A stretch of DNA of 64,000 nucleotides from Phycisphaerales bacterium (GCA_029260575.1 JAJDDB010000016.1:62001-126000); one strand, 5' to 3'; counted from the stretch's first letter, positions 50,341-59,880 are shown. The notes: generated by a model from the sequence alone, not told the origin. A program made the numbers and translations.

Positions 50341-50601
50341 CGCAAGGGCTCCAATCTGACTGGTGGCAGTGCTGGGCAAGAGGTACCGATTGCGTCCGAG
50401 AATGCTCTAACCCTAGGAAACTGCCTTACTTGTGTCAAAGCAGGCAAGCTGTTTAAAGTTCAAGGCTCAGCGGCTGGTCCGACGATACATCTGATGTTGC
50501 CGGTGGTTCAAATGAGGTGGGTCATCACCGGCAGTCGAGACTAGGTGACGCAGCAAAAACCACGTACACGGCGAGCGGCCTGCCAAGGAGCGACCGTCCA
50601 T

Positions 50602-50916
50602 ATGTCAGAAATCTCATCCATAGGTCCAGGTCAGGGAGGTACACCACCAGTGAATCGGGTGACCAGTGCGGCAGCATACCAGCGCAACGGCGTACACACC
50701 GAACCCAAACCCGCAGCCAGCGCCGGCGATCGGGTTGATCTGTCTGATCACGCGCGAATGGTGGCGCACATGCAGGCTATGCCCGAAGTGCGGCTCGAAC
50801 TTGTCGAACAAGCTCGCAGCGCGATCGATGATCCTGCGTACCTCAGCGATGATCGTCTGAACGCAGCTCTAGATTCGCTGCTGGACGACATCAACTCTGA
50901 CGAAGCGTTGCGGTAA
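50602..50916 (+). CDS. flgM: FlgM-type anti-sigma-28 factor
   Basis: A 104-residue protein whose C-terminal half matches FlgM: 'DRVDLSDHARMVAHMQAMPEVRLELVEQARSAIDDPAYLSDDRLNAALDSLLDDI'. FlgM holds the flagellar sigma factor (FliA) inactive until the hook is finished and is then exported. The N-terminal half is disordered-looking, as usual. ATG at 50602 has AAGGAG eleven bases before it. No other flagellar gene is in the window, so it is unlinked from a flagellar cluster here. Its presence implies a motile (swarmer) stage. Confidence 0.82.
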   Translation: MSEISSIGPGQGGTPPVNRVTSAAAYQRNGVHTEPKPAASAGDRVDLSDHARMVAHMQAMPEVRLELVEQARSAIDDPAYLSDDRLNAALDSLLDDINSDEALR

Positions 50917-50943
50917 CCCGCACCGTCGCTGCTCACGCAGCCA

Positions 50944-52320
50944 CTACTCGGCTTCAATCAAGCCGAGTTGGCGATACTTCTCCTGATATTTCTGATAGAG
51001 CGCTTTGTGTCGACTACCGAGATCAATCTCTCGGCCGTCGATAAAGGCGATCAGTGTGTCAGTGGTGATCTCCAGCGGATCGCCTGTGGTAATAATCAGT
51101 GTTGCGGACTTGCCCGTATCAATCGTGCCGTAGTCATCGCCTACTCCGAGAATGTCCGCGGGGTATTGTGTAACCGCGCGCAACGCCTCGATCTTTGGCA
51201 AGCCATACGCTGCAGCGGTGGCGACATTGTGATTAAGATTACGTTCATGGGCAGCACCTGCGCCGGAGGCAATGCAAAACTGCACTCCCGCTTCGTGGAG
51301 TTTTGCAGGAAGCGTGAATGGCTGCGACGGCGGGTAATGCCGCCTGCCGGGCAGACGATGCAGACCGGTGATGATGACGGGTACGTTGTGCTCAGCGAGC
51401 AGCGGGGCAACCGAATCGGCTCCTGAACCGCCGACGAGAACAATCCGATAGCCACGACGGTTGGCCCATGCAACAGCGGATTCGATCTGGCCGGCGCTTG
51501 AAGCGTTTACGAAAATCGGCTTGGCGCCGGACACGACATCGCGCATGGCTTCCATGCGCAGATCCGTTTCGAGTTCATCGTCATTGTCCTTGGCTGCGAC
51601 ATATGCCTCAGCTTCATCAAAGAAACGTTCGACGTTTTCGAGATCTTCTTCGATCTCCTTCCGCTGCTGCTCTTCAGAGGTTTCCATCCACCATGCGTTG
51701 ACTGGTTCGGTGCGCGGCCAGTTGATTGACAAGCCGGCTTCAGCTTCTATTGCCATCTGTTCCCACGTCCAACCATCCATTCGCATGATTGAACATCTGC
51801 CGGAGACAAGCCCGCCCTGCGGGAAGACTGCGCCGAGCAGAATGCCATTGGCGCGAGCAACTGGAATGAGATCACTGTCGGGGTTGACCGCGACGGCTGC
51901 TCGGACTTCCGGCCGTATGCGGCCGAACTCGTTTGAGTCCTGCGTGACATCAACAGCACCGACTTCAGTGAGGCCGAGATCTGTGCGTGCAGCAATGAGC
52001 CCGGGATACACGTGCAGCGCTGTAGCGTCAATCTCGCGCACATTGCGTGGCAGGCGACCTGCAGGTCGGCCAGTTCCGAGGTCTTGAATCACGCCGTCGT
52101 TGAACAGCACGTAGCCGTCGCGGATAGTGTCGCCGGAGACAGTATGCACGATCGCGCTGTGAATCAGAATCGGCTGGCTCTGATTGGGCGCGGGAACCTG
52201 GCGCGATTGCGCGGCTGCGACTGTTGCCAAGAGCACAAGTGCTGCGCCGCAGACAGCAGCGCGCGACAGGATGTTGAATCGGTTCATATTCAGAGAGCTC
52301 GCTTGCGTGAAGAGTTTCAT
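50944..52320 (-). CDS. amidohydrolase-like exported protein, metal site lost
   Basis: A 458-residue protein with a signal peptide (hydrophobic residues about 19-37 of the long form) and the outline of an amidohydrolase: 'AIVHTVSGDTIRDGYVLFNDGVIQDLG', 'LHVYPGLIAARTDLGLTEV' and 'ADILGVGDDYGTIDTGKSATLIITTGDPLEI'. In active members the second motif reads PGLIDxHxH; here Asp and both His are replaced, so the usual metal site cannot form. ATG at 52320 overlaps the stop of the upstream gene (TAATG), a coupled start; a Met 11 codons in (52287) is an alternative. It may work as a partner of the upstream protein. Confidence 0.8.
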   Translation of the reverse strand: MKLFTQASSLNMNRFNILSRAAVCGAALVLLATVAAAQSRQVPAPNQSQPILIHSAIVHTVSGDTIRDGYVLFNDGVIQDLGTGRPAGRLPRNVREIDATALHVYPGLIAARTDLGLTEVGAVDVTQDSNEFGRIRPEVRAAVAVNPDSDLIPVARANGILLGAVFPQGGLVSGRCSIMRMDGWTWEQMAIEAEAGLSINWPRTEPVNAWWMETSEEQQRKEIEEDLENVERFFDEAEAYVAAKDNDDELETDLRMEAMRDVVSGAKPIFVNASSAGQIESAVAWANRRGYRIVLVGGSGADSVAPLLAEHNVPVIITGLHRLPGRRHYPPSQPFTLPAKLHEAGVQFCIASGAGAAHERNLNHNVATAAAYGLPKIEALRAVTQYPADILGVGDDYGTIDTGKSATLIITTGDPLEITTDTLIAFIDGREIDLGSRHKALYQKYQEKYRQLGLIEAE

Positions 52321-55300
52321 TATCGCTGCACCTCGGATTGCATGAGTTGGCGGAGCATGTCGTTGCAGCCGCAGTCGCCGGGGTGCAGATGTTCCGGATC
52401 AACACCAGCGCGGACCTGCTCCAACATCCATTGCACTGCTGCGTCGACTCGAGCTGCTACAACGCCGGTCGGCGTGATGTCTGGCGTGTCAGCTTCAGCA
52501 GGTGCATCATCTTTGTCCTGGCTTGAAGTTGCAGCACCGTGCGCCGCGGCCAGGACTTTCTGGATGAGCCGCTGGTGTTCCGCATCTGCTACGTGTTGCA
52601 ACTCAAGATTGTGCTGCTGATCGTAGTAGCACGCGCCTTCGATCCATGTCTGCTGGCAGACGGAATACGTGCTCAGCGGATCGCCGGACCAGATGACAAA
52701 ATCTGCATCCTTGCCTTGTTCGAGCGAGCCGGTTCGATGATCGATGCGCAACTGTTTGGCTGGATTGATTGTGACGAACTTCAGCGCTTCGTGCGGCTCC
52801 ATGCCGCCGTAGCGAACAGCTTTGGCCGCCTCGCCGTTCATCCGCCTGGCCAGTTCACTTGAATCGGAATTGAACGAGACATTGACACCGACATCTGTCA
52901 TAAGCGCGCCGTTGTACGGGATGGCATCCATGACTTCGACTTTGTACGCCCACCAGTCGCTGAACGAACTTGCGCCCGCGCCATGTTCTGCAATTGCCTC
53001 TGCGACTTTGTATCCCTCAAGCACGTGTTGGAACGTACCGATGGTGAAGCCGAATTCATCCGCCACGTGGATGAGCATGAGGATTTCATCCTGACGATAG
53101 CTGTGACAGTGCACGAGTCGCTCGCCATTGAGGATTTCGACGAGCGCATCAAGTTCCAGATCGCGGGCCGGCGGCATTGTTCGTTTGCGTTTTTCGCTGG
53201 ATAGATCAAGATAGCGCTGCCAGCGATGTTCGTATTCACGAGCAGCGGTAAACGCATCACGAATGACAGTCTCTACACCCATGCGCGTGTTTGGATATCG
53301 CGATTGCGATCGTTTGACGTTTTCACCAAGTGCAAACTTAATGCCTGGAATCGCATCATTAATGCGATAGTCATCTGCTGTGCCGCCCCACTTGAGTTTG
53401 ACGACGGAGTTCTGCCCACCGATGGGGTTGGCAGAGCCGTGCAGTTGATTACATGCTGTAAGACCACCGGCAAGCTGGCGATACCAATTGATATCGTCGG
53501 GATCAACGACATCGCCGATGCGCACTTCAGCGGTGTTGACCTGCGTCCATTCATTGACGCCGCCGTCGATACCGGTGTGAGAGTGGCAATCGATAAGTCC
53601 GGGCGTGATATGCATGCCGTGGGCGTTGATGATGCGTGGTGCGTTTGGTGAGCGCACCTCATCAGCGCGAAGCGCCTGGCCGGGCTTCGGCGATGCACCG
53701 ACTTCAAGGATGCGGCCATCACCTTCAAACGCCCAGCTCACAGTCGGACCGACATATTCAACCTTCCCGTCGTTAATGAACAGGTCACCTTCTTCGATGA
53801 CGCCTTCCGGGCCGCTTGTCCAGATGGTTGCGCCGCGAATGAGCACATCTTCGGGCTGCGGAACTACCGTGAGTCCGTATGCGCCAAGTGGAACAGCCAA
53901 TTGATCCGGCGGCATTTCGAAGTGATCAGCATCGTCTTCGTCCACGCCATCGCCGGTCGTACGAACACGCGATCCCGAAAACGTCGCAAGCCCCTGCATT
54001 GAAGTTGCATTGCCCGTTATGGAATCACCATCGATAGTTGCATTGAGTTGCATGGCGCCAATCGGACTGGTGTCTGTGTCGACGACGAGCTCGCCGGTCT
54101 GTGCATCAAACGTGCCGGTGCCCAATTCCATGTGCTCGCCCATCATTGTGATCGAGACATCAACAGCAGCGTCGTCATTGGACTCCATCGTCATCACAAT
54201 ATTGACAGCTTCTGGAAGCTGGTCACCTCTGAATTCAACGCTCCAATCGCCTGCAACTGCGCTCGCAGCGACGCCCTGCTCGTCTGCGGAAGCAAGCTGT
54301 TTTTCGTCATCCCCATCTGCATTGTCTTCTTCGGCAACTTGCATGCGGAAAAAGAACGGCGTGCGATCGGGAAGTCTGCCGCTGCCGGTAAACTCATCAC
54401 CGTCGATCACACCAGAAAGCTGCACATACCCCTCAGCATCAAATGCTTTGCCATCAATGACACAGGAAACCTGGTCGCGCTGTGCTATGACTTTCTTTGC
54501 TTTGATCTTGGTTGGTTTCGGTTTCTTCTTTGCTTCATCGGCTGCAGCGTCGTCCGCTTCTGCATCCGGCTCATCGTCGCCTTCGGCTTCTTCTGCCGGG
54601 AGCTCAATCGTGAACAACGACTTGGTCGTGTCGATGCGCGCATCCAGTTCGTGACCAAGTGATGTCGCAAGTGTGCCGCTGCCCACGAGCGATATCTCGT
54701 CGTCCTTGGAAATTTCATAGCGCTGCCCATTGACCCACGTGTCGCGGATCTTGGATTTGTCATCAAAGAGCGAACCTTCGACGACAACGAGGTTTGCAAG
54801 CTTCCCCGGGGCAATAGTGCCTATGACGTGGTCCAGGCCGAGCAATTCTGCGGGGACCGTGGTGACGCTGGCCAGAGCCTGCTGCTCGGTCAGGCCGTGT
54901 TTGATCACGCTGCGCAGCGCGCTGTGGAACTTGGATGGGCTCTTGAGTTTGTGTGTCGTCAGCGCGACGGTCGCGCCGGCATTGATCAGGCGCCGAGGAT
55001 TGGTCGGCGCCTGTTCCCATGTCGCCAATTCGCGAAGCGATGTTCCTTGCGCTTCGTGCAGCGTCGAGACACTTGGTCGACCAGGGAATTCGATCGGGAT
55101 GATCATCGGCAGGGCGAGGTCAATTGTTTCCTGCAATCTGCGGAATTCCGTGCCGCTGCCGAGCAGCATAATGTCAATATTAAATTCTTCAGCAAGGCGA
55201 GCTGCGCGCTGGGCCTTCAGTTCATCGCCGACTTCAAACAGCACGGATTGCGAACCATCAAGAACCGATCCAAGCGCATCAAGTGCATCGGCTGGTGCCG

Positions 55301-56006
55301 GCGGTTCGTTGCCCTGCGGATTGTCGGCATACACACGCTGGCATGCTGCGTGCCACTGCGCATCAAGAAACGTCTGTCGGATCAGCGCGATTGAACCCAT
55401 GTGCGAGCCGGGATACGTGGCGCTGTTCCACCCGCCGCCGTAGTCGAATCCCATCATCATTGCTGCGCGCTGTTGATACATCGAGGTGTCATCATCATCG
55501 CTGCCGAGTGCGGTGATGGAACCGGTGCCGCGGAAGATGCCATCGCTTGGATAAACCGCAGCGACGGTAAAGCCGCTGCTGCGATACTGCTCGCGCTTTG
55601 ACGCAGGCAGCAGCGGATAGTCCATCATGTTCAGTTCCGGATGGACACGCCCGTTCCAGTGTGAGCCGACATCGTCGTTCTTTGGTTTGACCGACACGAG
55701 CACAGCAGCGTCAATGAGGCCTGGATAGACGGTCATCGATTCGCCGGGCCATCGCCGGGCGTCAGCGGGAATGTCAATATCGACGCCGACCGCTTCGATG
55801 ATTCCGTCACGAATGACGATCGTGGCATTTTCAATGATTTTGCCGGGGGCGGTGACAACGGTCGCACCGACTATGGCGTGCGCTCGAAGCTGGGTCGGGC
55901 GCATGCCGTTGACGTTTGGCTGCTGGGGGGATTGCGCGAGGCTGACTGTCGAAGCGGCTGCCAGCAAGCCCGCAAGCGCAAGTGTTACATGACGTAGACG
56001 ATGCAT
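52320..56006 (-). CDS. large exported protein with two amidohydrolase-like regions
   Basis: A 1228-residue exported protein with a signal peptide (about residues 1-24). The first region (about 30-445) has an amidohydrolase outline but 'VYPGLIDAAVLVSV' in place of the HxH metal motif, and ends 'IGTIAPGKLANLVVVEGSLFDD'. A central region (about 450-700) contains an acidic/Lys-rich low-complexity part followed by a beta-rich domain. The last region (about 730-1210) has an intact 'ITPGLIDCHSHTGI' (His808, His810) and 'LEQGKDADFVIWSGDPLS', so only this half looks catalytically competent. Substrate is unknown; such proteins often cut cyclic amides or dipeptides in the periplasm. It is followed by a coupled third amidohydrolase-like gene. 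Confidence 0.85.
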   Translation of the reverse strand: MHRLRHVTLALAGLLAAASTVSLAQSPQQPNVNGMRPTQLRAHAIVGATVVTAPGKIIENATIVIRDGIIEAVGVDIDIPADARRWPGESMTVYPGLIDAAVLVSVKPKNDDVGSHWNGRVHPELNMMDYPLLPASKREQYRSSGFTVAAVYPSDGIFRGTGSITALGSDDDDTSMYQQRAAMMMGFDYGGGWNSATYPGSHMGSIALIRQTFLDAQWHAACQRVYADNPQGNEPPAPADALDALGSVLDGSQSVLFEVGDELKAQRAARLAEEFNIDIMLLGSGTEFRRLQETIDLALPMIIPIEFPGRPSVSTLHEAQGTSLRELATWEQAPTNPRRLINAGATVALTTHKLKSPSKFHSALRSVIKHGLTEQQALASVTTVPAELLGLDHVIGTIAPGKLANLVVVEGSLFDDKSKIRDTWVNGQRYEISKDDEISLVGSGTLATSLGHELDARIDTTKSLFTIELPAEEAEGDDEPDAEADDAAADEAKKKPKPTKIKAKKVIAQRDQVSCVIDGKAFDAEGYVQLSGVIDGDEFTGSGRLPDRTPFFFRMQVAEEDNADGDDEKQLASADEQGVAASAVAGDWSVEFRGDQLPEAVNIVMTMESNDDAAVDVSITMMGEHMELGTGTFDAQTGELVVDTDTSPIGAMQLNATIDGDSITGNATSMQGLATFSGSRVRTTGDGVDEDDADHFEMPPDQLAVPLGAYGLTVVPQPEDVLIRGATIWTSGPEGVIEEGDLFINDGKVEYVGPTVSWAFEGDGRILEVGASPKPGQALRADEVRSPNAPRIINAHGMHITPGLIDCHSHTGIDGGVNEWTQVNTAEVRIGDVVDPDDINWYRQLAGGLTACNQLHGSANPIGGQNSVVKLKWGGTADDYRINDAIPGIKFALGENVKRSQSRYPNTRMGVETVIRDAFTAAREYEHRWQRYLDLSSEKRKRTMPPARDLELDALVEILNGERLVHCHSYRQDEILMLIHVADEFGFTIGTFQHVLEGYKVAEAIAEHGAGASSFSDWWAYKVEVMDAIPYNGALMTDVGVNVSFNSDSSELARRMNGEAAKAVRYGGMEPHEALKFVTINPAKQLRIDHRTGSLEQGKDADFVIWSGDPLSTYSVCQQTWIEGACYYDQQHNLELQHVADAEHQRLIQKVLAAAHGAATSSQDKDDAPAEADTPDITPTGVVAARVDAAVQWMLEQVRAGVDPEHLHPGDCGCNDMLRQLMQSEVQR

Positions 56007-56173
56007 GGGTGCTCCTTACAAGCGATTTGATCTGCGATTCTACCGGCGCAGGGCATGCGTGATGCAGGGGCGAGGAGCAGGCAAGACCGGACCAGTGGTC
56101 TACGCGCGACCCAGCAGCGGCAGAAGCGTCAAGTTGCGGTAGCTGGCAGTGTGCCGACGGCTGGCTGTCCGAG

Positions 56174-56785
56174 TTATTTTCGGGTCGAGGTTACTTCGAG
56201 GCTCTTGAAAAATTCGCCATCTGGGCCGGGCGTGTGGATTTCATAGACCATGGTGTCCACATCAATGATTCGTGTGACCGTCTTGAAGGGTTTGTCCTTT
56301 TCGCCAGTCATGATGTCATCGTTTGCCCCGCGCATCTGCAATTCGTTGCCAGCCGCGTTCATCGTTCCGCGTGCAGTCATGAACGAAGTGCTCATATTGT
56401 CAATCCAAAGACTGATGTACTGCTTCCGGAAGTTGTCATAGCCGACAATATCCATTCCCAGGAATTCTTGTTCAAGGACATCACCGCTGTACTGGCCTTG
56501 TACGAAGCGTCCACCCATGATCCATTTGTAGGTCGCTGTGGATTTAGACTGCTGCGGTTCTGCGCCGGGATACCACCACATCTTCACGTCCTGCTCCCAT
56601 TCGCCGATGAACGCATCGAGTTTTTTGTTGTGTTCGCTTGGTTCGGAATACTTCTTCCAGAGCTGCTGCATCTGCGCATTATCAGGTTGTTGCGGTTCTT
56701 CGTCCTGTGATGTGACGTGAGTTGTGACAACAGCAGTCGTGATGATGAGTGTAAGAGCGCACAAAAGGAGTTGAGCAGTCTTCAT
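56174..56785 (-). CDS. DUF1579-type exported protein
   Basis: A 203-residue exported protein with a signal peptide (residues 1 to about 26). The mature part has the DUF1579 outline: 'NKKLDAFIGEWEQDVKMWWYPGAEPQQSKSTATYKWIMGGRFVQGQYSGDV' and 'GYDNFRKQYISLWIDNMSTSFMTARGTM'. The family is beta-barrel-like (lipocalin-like) with unknown function. A single gene on the minus strand, 168 bases from the amidohydrolase pair. Confidence 0.85.
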   Translation of the reverse strand: MKTAQLLLCALTLIITTAVVTTHVTSQDEEPQQPDNAQMQQLWKKYSEPSEHNKKLDAFIGEWEQDVKMWWYPGAEPQQSKSTATYKWIMGGRFVQGQYSGDVLEQEFLGMDIVGYDNFRKQYISLWIDNMSTSFMTARGTMNAAGNELQMRGANDDIMTGEKDKPFKTVTRIIDVDTMVYEIHTPGPDGEFFKSLEVTSTRK

Positions 56786-56897
56786 TGTGATACTTCCTTC
56801 AGCATTGCGTATTCGGAACTCGTGGGCGTGACCAGCATTGAATCCGACCAGCAGTATCTCTGCACCGCGGTGCTGAGAAAAGAGCTATTGTGCGATC

Positions 56898-57329
56898 ATG
56901 CCGGAAACAGCGCCACCAGAGACACGATTGCACGGCAGCCGGCACACCAGAGCGGCACGTTGGTTCCTGGCAGCATCGATTGTGGTCATCGTACCCGCAG
57001 GGTTTGCGAGCAAATTCTATAACGGGCCAGGCGACACGTGGGTAAACAACAGTCTCGGCGGCGTGCTGTACGTCGTGTTCTTCTGCCAGTTGTGTGGATT
57101 CATCTGGCCGCAGCGCAAGGCAATTTTGCCGATTGTGACCTGCGTACTGGCTGCGACGTGTGCGCTGGAGACGTTGCAATTGTGGCGGCCGGGAATTCTT
57201 CAGGCGATACGGAGTACGTTCGTGGGGCGAACGCTGATTGGTACGACATTCAGTGCATCTGACTATTTCTACTACGTCGTTGGCGCACTGTTCGGTTGGC
57301 TGTTGCTGCGATTAGTTGTTCGGAAATGA
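56898..57329 (+). CDS. DUF2809-type small membrane protein
   Basis: A 143-residue membrane protein with about four hydrophobic spans. 'PAGFASKFYNGPGDTWVNNSLGGVLYVVFFCQLCGF', 'CALETLQLWRPGILQAIRSTFVGRTLIGTTFSASDYFYYVVGALFGWLLLR' match the DUF2809/VanZ-like pattern. Function unknown. Its last 18 bases overlap the end of the convergent DUF6265 gene. Confidence 0.78.
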   Translation: MPETAPPETRLHGSRHTRAARWFLAASIVVIVPAGFASKFYNGPGDTWVNNSLGGVLYVVFFCQLCGFIWPQRKAILPIVTCVLAATCALETLQLWRPGILQAIRSTFVGRTLIGTTFSASDYFYYVVGALFGWLLLRLVVRK

Positions 57330-57818
57330 ATCCGGTGCGCGCAACCATCGCCAGGTTTCGATACGGCGCTTCCCGTTCTGTGTACCTTCGATGCTTGCGT
57401 GCAGTTCGTTCCCATCGCGTTCATAGACGATGCGCTGTGGAAAATCGTGATCGGGGTTTTCGAAGACGACGCGGTTGTCGCTGTAATCAATCATGGTGAA
57501 TGCGACGCCGGGCGTTCGGCCAAGTGGCTGGGCGATGTAATTGGTTTCGCCGTCTTTGCTCTGGATACGGAGGAATTCATAGAACGCGGTCTGGCCATTC
57601 ATCACGAGCCGATTGATACCGATGCTTCCATCAGGATGAAACGGCAACCAGTATTCCTCACTGACGCGCTGATCCTGGTCAGTGTTATGTATTGAAGACC
57701 AGCGACCGGCCATAAAGGCACAGGCGTGCGCTTCACCGATGTGCTTCACGAGCGCGGGTGTGGAGTTGCAGCCGGCCAGTGTGAGAATAGCCAGAATCGT
57801 CGCAAGCAGTCTGGTCAT
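57312..57818 (-). CDS. DUF6265-type lipoprotein
   Basis: A 168-residue lipoprotein: 'MTRLLATILAILTLAGC' with lipobox, then 'FMAGRWSS', 'SEEYWLPFHPDGSIGINRLVMNG' and 'VVFENPDHDFPQRIVYERDGNELHASIEG', which are the landmarks of DUF6265. The family is of unknown function; the fold is likely lipocalin-like. It converges on and slightly overlaps the DUF2809 gene. Confidence 0.82.
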   Translation of the reverse strand: MTRLLATILAILTLAGCNSTPALVKHIGEAHACAFMAGRWSSIHNTDQDQRVSEEYWLPFHPDGSIGINRLVMNGQTAFYEFLRIQSKDGETNYIAQPLGRTPGVAFTMIDYSDNRVVFENPDHDFPQRIVYERDGNELHASIEGTQNGKRRIETWRWLRAPDSFPNN

Positions 57819-57919
57819 TTCAGTTTCCTCGAATTGAAGTCTCAGGGATTATGGAATAGCCCAATTGAACCGGTGTCGCTGGCTGTAGAACCATGATCCC
57901 ATTTTGGGAGGAGGCTGTC

Positions 57920-58198
57920 ATGCAAACCGGAAATGATCGGTTCTCGAAATTGCTCGGCACTGCGATCGCAGTGGGGTTGTTCTACGTGGGTACCGCAATA
58001 TTTGTGCACTCCGGCGAATCCATGACGCCGACGGCGAACGCTCAATTGATTGCGCCATCTCTAACGCAAAGGCATGACGATGTGCTGATCACAACAAGCA
58101 GCGATGGCACGCGCCTGCACCTGTGGACCTTCGGCGATGGCAAGTTGCTCGATGCGGATCGATTCCCGAGCTACCAGGGACGGATCGACACAAAATAA
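57920..58198 (+). CDS. small anchored protein, relative of the 42-43 kb set
   Basis: A 92-residue protein from the ATG at 57920, which has a very strong GGGAGGAGG ribosome-binding site. It has one membrane span ('LLGTAIAVGLFYVGTAIF'), a linker and a C-terminal blade-like segment ('DVLITTSSDGTRLHLWTFGDGKLLDADRF'). The plan resembles the small proteins at 42445-43102. It ends 12 bases from the convergent YcaQ-like gene. Confidence 0.7.
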   Translation: MQTGNDRFSKLLGTAIAVGLFYVGTAIFVHSGESMTPTANAQLIAPSLTQRHDDVLITTSSDGTRLHLWTFGDGKLLDADRFPSYQGRIDTK

Positions 58199-58210
58199 TC
58201 GGAATGTGAT

Positions 58211-59503
58211 TCAATCGTTCCTGACGACACGGTCAGCGCCAACTCCGACGGCCAATCGCCGTAACGCGCCACCGAGTCGGCTGCGCCGTGCGCGCGTGGG
58301 CTTGATGTCTGGCTCCCACCACAGACCATTGACGACGAGTTCACTTCGGTCGCGATGGGTCTTGGCATCGAGCCGGCCGACAATTCTGTCGCAATCAAGA
58401 ATTGGTAGAACGTAGTAGCCGTATTTTCGCTTTGCTGCGGGGACAAAAGCTTCAAATCGATAGTCAAAGTTGAACAGTCGCAGCGCGCGGTGGCGATCGC
58501 GAATGACAGGATCAAACGGGCTGAGCAGTCGCATACGATCCGGCGGCGCGGGCAATCGTGCCAGACGTCGGCGCCAATCGTGCCAGGCAATGGCGCTGCG
58601 CGGTTTCGAGCCGTCGAGTGCTTCAACGGTCACTGCAACTGCGCGGCCACTGCGGACGGCGTCCTTTGCCCAAGTTCGAGTTTCTGTGATTGGAACAGCG
58701 CGAAAGAACGCAGCAAGCTCTGCAGGAGTCGCAACACCAAGGCGATCCAGCGCCGTCGCACACGCCCATTCAACGTGCTCACTGTGTTCTGACTGCTTGC
58801 AATCGTGAAGTACGGGCAACACACGTTCGGTCAGATCGTAGACCTTGTGAAAGCTTTGCCTTGCAGTGACAGACAACCTGCCGATGCGCCAGAGGTATTC
58901 CAATGCTGCCTTCTGCGGTTTCCAGCCCCACCATCCGCCACTGGTGGTACGGTCGTGTTCGAAATCGGCGCTGCGCAGTGGCCCTTCCTTCGTAATGCGT
59001 TCGGTGACGTGCGCAACCATGGCAGTCCAGTTGTCACCCATCTGTTTGCGCAACCATTTGTCGGGACTGTCATATCGCTGCTGGTAACGTTGAAAGCGAT
59101 GTTGCCAGTGCGGCCACCAGACGGTGGGGATGACCGAAGCATCGTGCGTCCAGTGCTCGAAAAGCTTGCGCTGTTTCTCCAGCAGCCGGGTCAGGAGGTC
59201 CGGTGTGTAGTCATCGAAGCGGCTGTGAAGGATGTGATGGTGGGCTCGCTGAATCGTGCTGATGGTGTCGACTTGGACGAAGCCAAGCTGCTCGATTGCC
59301 TTATACAGACCGGCAGGCGTCAGTTTGCGGGTGGGCTTTGGATCTGCCAAAAGGCCGTGCCCACCCAGAATGAGTGTTCGGGCCTCGTCGTCGTGGACAA
59401 TTTGTGGATGAGTCTTGGGGGTCGCCACAGGGCATGAGGGTACCGTCGGGCCTGTCGAACGAAAAGAGACGGTCCGGTGGCGGCATTTTTCTGAAATCGC
59501 CAT
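58211..59503 (-). CDS. YcaQ-like DNA glycosylase (winged-helix, crosslink repair family)
   Basis: About 430 residues of the HTH_42/YcaQ family, which unhook interstrand crosslinks and remove bulky alkylated bases. Landmarks: 'GLYKAIEQLGFVQVDTISTIQRAHHHILHSRFDDYTPDLLTRLLEKQRKLFEHWTHDASVIP', where QVD is the Q-x-D catalytic motif of the YcaQ (AlkX) branch (AlkZ-type enzymes have QxQ), then 'LLSPFDPVIRDRHRALRLFNFDYRFEAFVPAAKRKYGYYVLPIL'. The start is uncertain: I use the ATG at 59503; the family's conserved part begins about 40 residues later. Divergent from feoA. Confidence 0.85.
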   Translation of the reverse strand: MAISEKCRHRTVSFRSTGPTVPSCPVATPKTHPQIVHDDEARTLILGGHGLLADPKPTRKLTPAGLYKAIEQLGFVQVDTISTIQRAHHHILHSRFDDYTPDLLTRLLEKQRKLFEHWTHDASVIPTVWWPHWQHRFQRYQQRYDSPDKWLRKQMGDNWTAMVAHVTERITKEGPLRSADFEHDRTTSGGWWGWKPQKAALEYLWRIGRLSVTARQSFHKVYDLTERVLPVLHDCKQSEHSEHVEWACATALDRLGVATPAELAAFFRAVPITETRTWAKDAVRSGRAVAVTVEALDGSKPRSAIAWHDWRRRLARLPAPPDRMRLLSPFDPVIRDRHRALRLFNFDYRFEAFVPAAKRKYGYYVLPILDCDRIVGRLDAKTHRDRSELVVNGLWWEPDIKPTRARRSRLGGALRRLAVGVGADRVVRND

Positions 59504-59591
59504 CTCCGGGCGATCAACACGGTTCCAAATCCATATACTTGTTATTGAGACGCAGTTGCAACTAGCATGTGCGCGTCCAGGAGCTCCGTTG

Positions 59592-59855
59592 ATGGCCATC
59601 ACCGAAACAAGACCTGCCGCAGTTCCCGTCCCGCTGTCCACATTGCCGCGTGGCGCCAGCGCGACAGTGTGCCACCAACCGCAATGCTGCGCGGATTGTG
59701 AATTGCTCAACGCAATGGGCATGACCGATCGTTGCAAGGTTCGGGTGTGTCGGCGAGGGAATCCGCTGATCGTGCAGGTTGCTTCAACACGATTGGGCTT
59801 GTCTTCGGCAATGGCAGCGCACATCCAGGTGTATCCAGACGTTTCGGCGGAGTAG
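59592..59855 (+). CDS. feoA: FeoA-type ferrous iron transport protein, Cys-rich
   Basis: An 87-residue SH3-like protein with the FeoA pattern 'LSTLPRGASATV' ... 'LLNAMGMTDRCKVRVCRRGNPLIVQV' ... 'LGLSSAMAAHIQVYPD'. FeoA helps FeoB at the inner face of the membrane. Here the first loop holds 'CHQPQCCADC' (Cys27, 32, 33, 36) with further Cys48 and Cys53, six in all, more than typical FeoA, so metal or cluster binding is possible. ATG at 59592 has AGGAG eight bases upstream. feoB starts 25 bases later. Confidence 0.87.
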   Translation: MAITETRPAAVPVPLSTLPRGASATVCHQPQCCADCELLNAMGMTDRCKVRVCRRGNPLIVQVASTRLGLSSAMAAHIQVYPDVSAE

Positions 59856-59880
59856 GAAACACCCGCGCCGACGGAAGAAC

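Noticed and set aside
50453-50500. Sigma-28 promoter (TAAAGTT ... CCGACGAT) upstream of flgM
   Set aside because: The boxes look partly right, but the spacer is several bases too long for a sigma-28 promoter.
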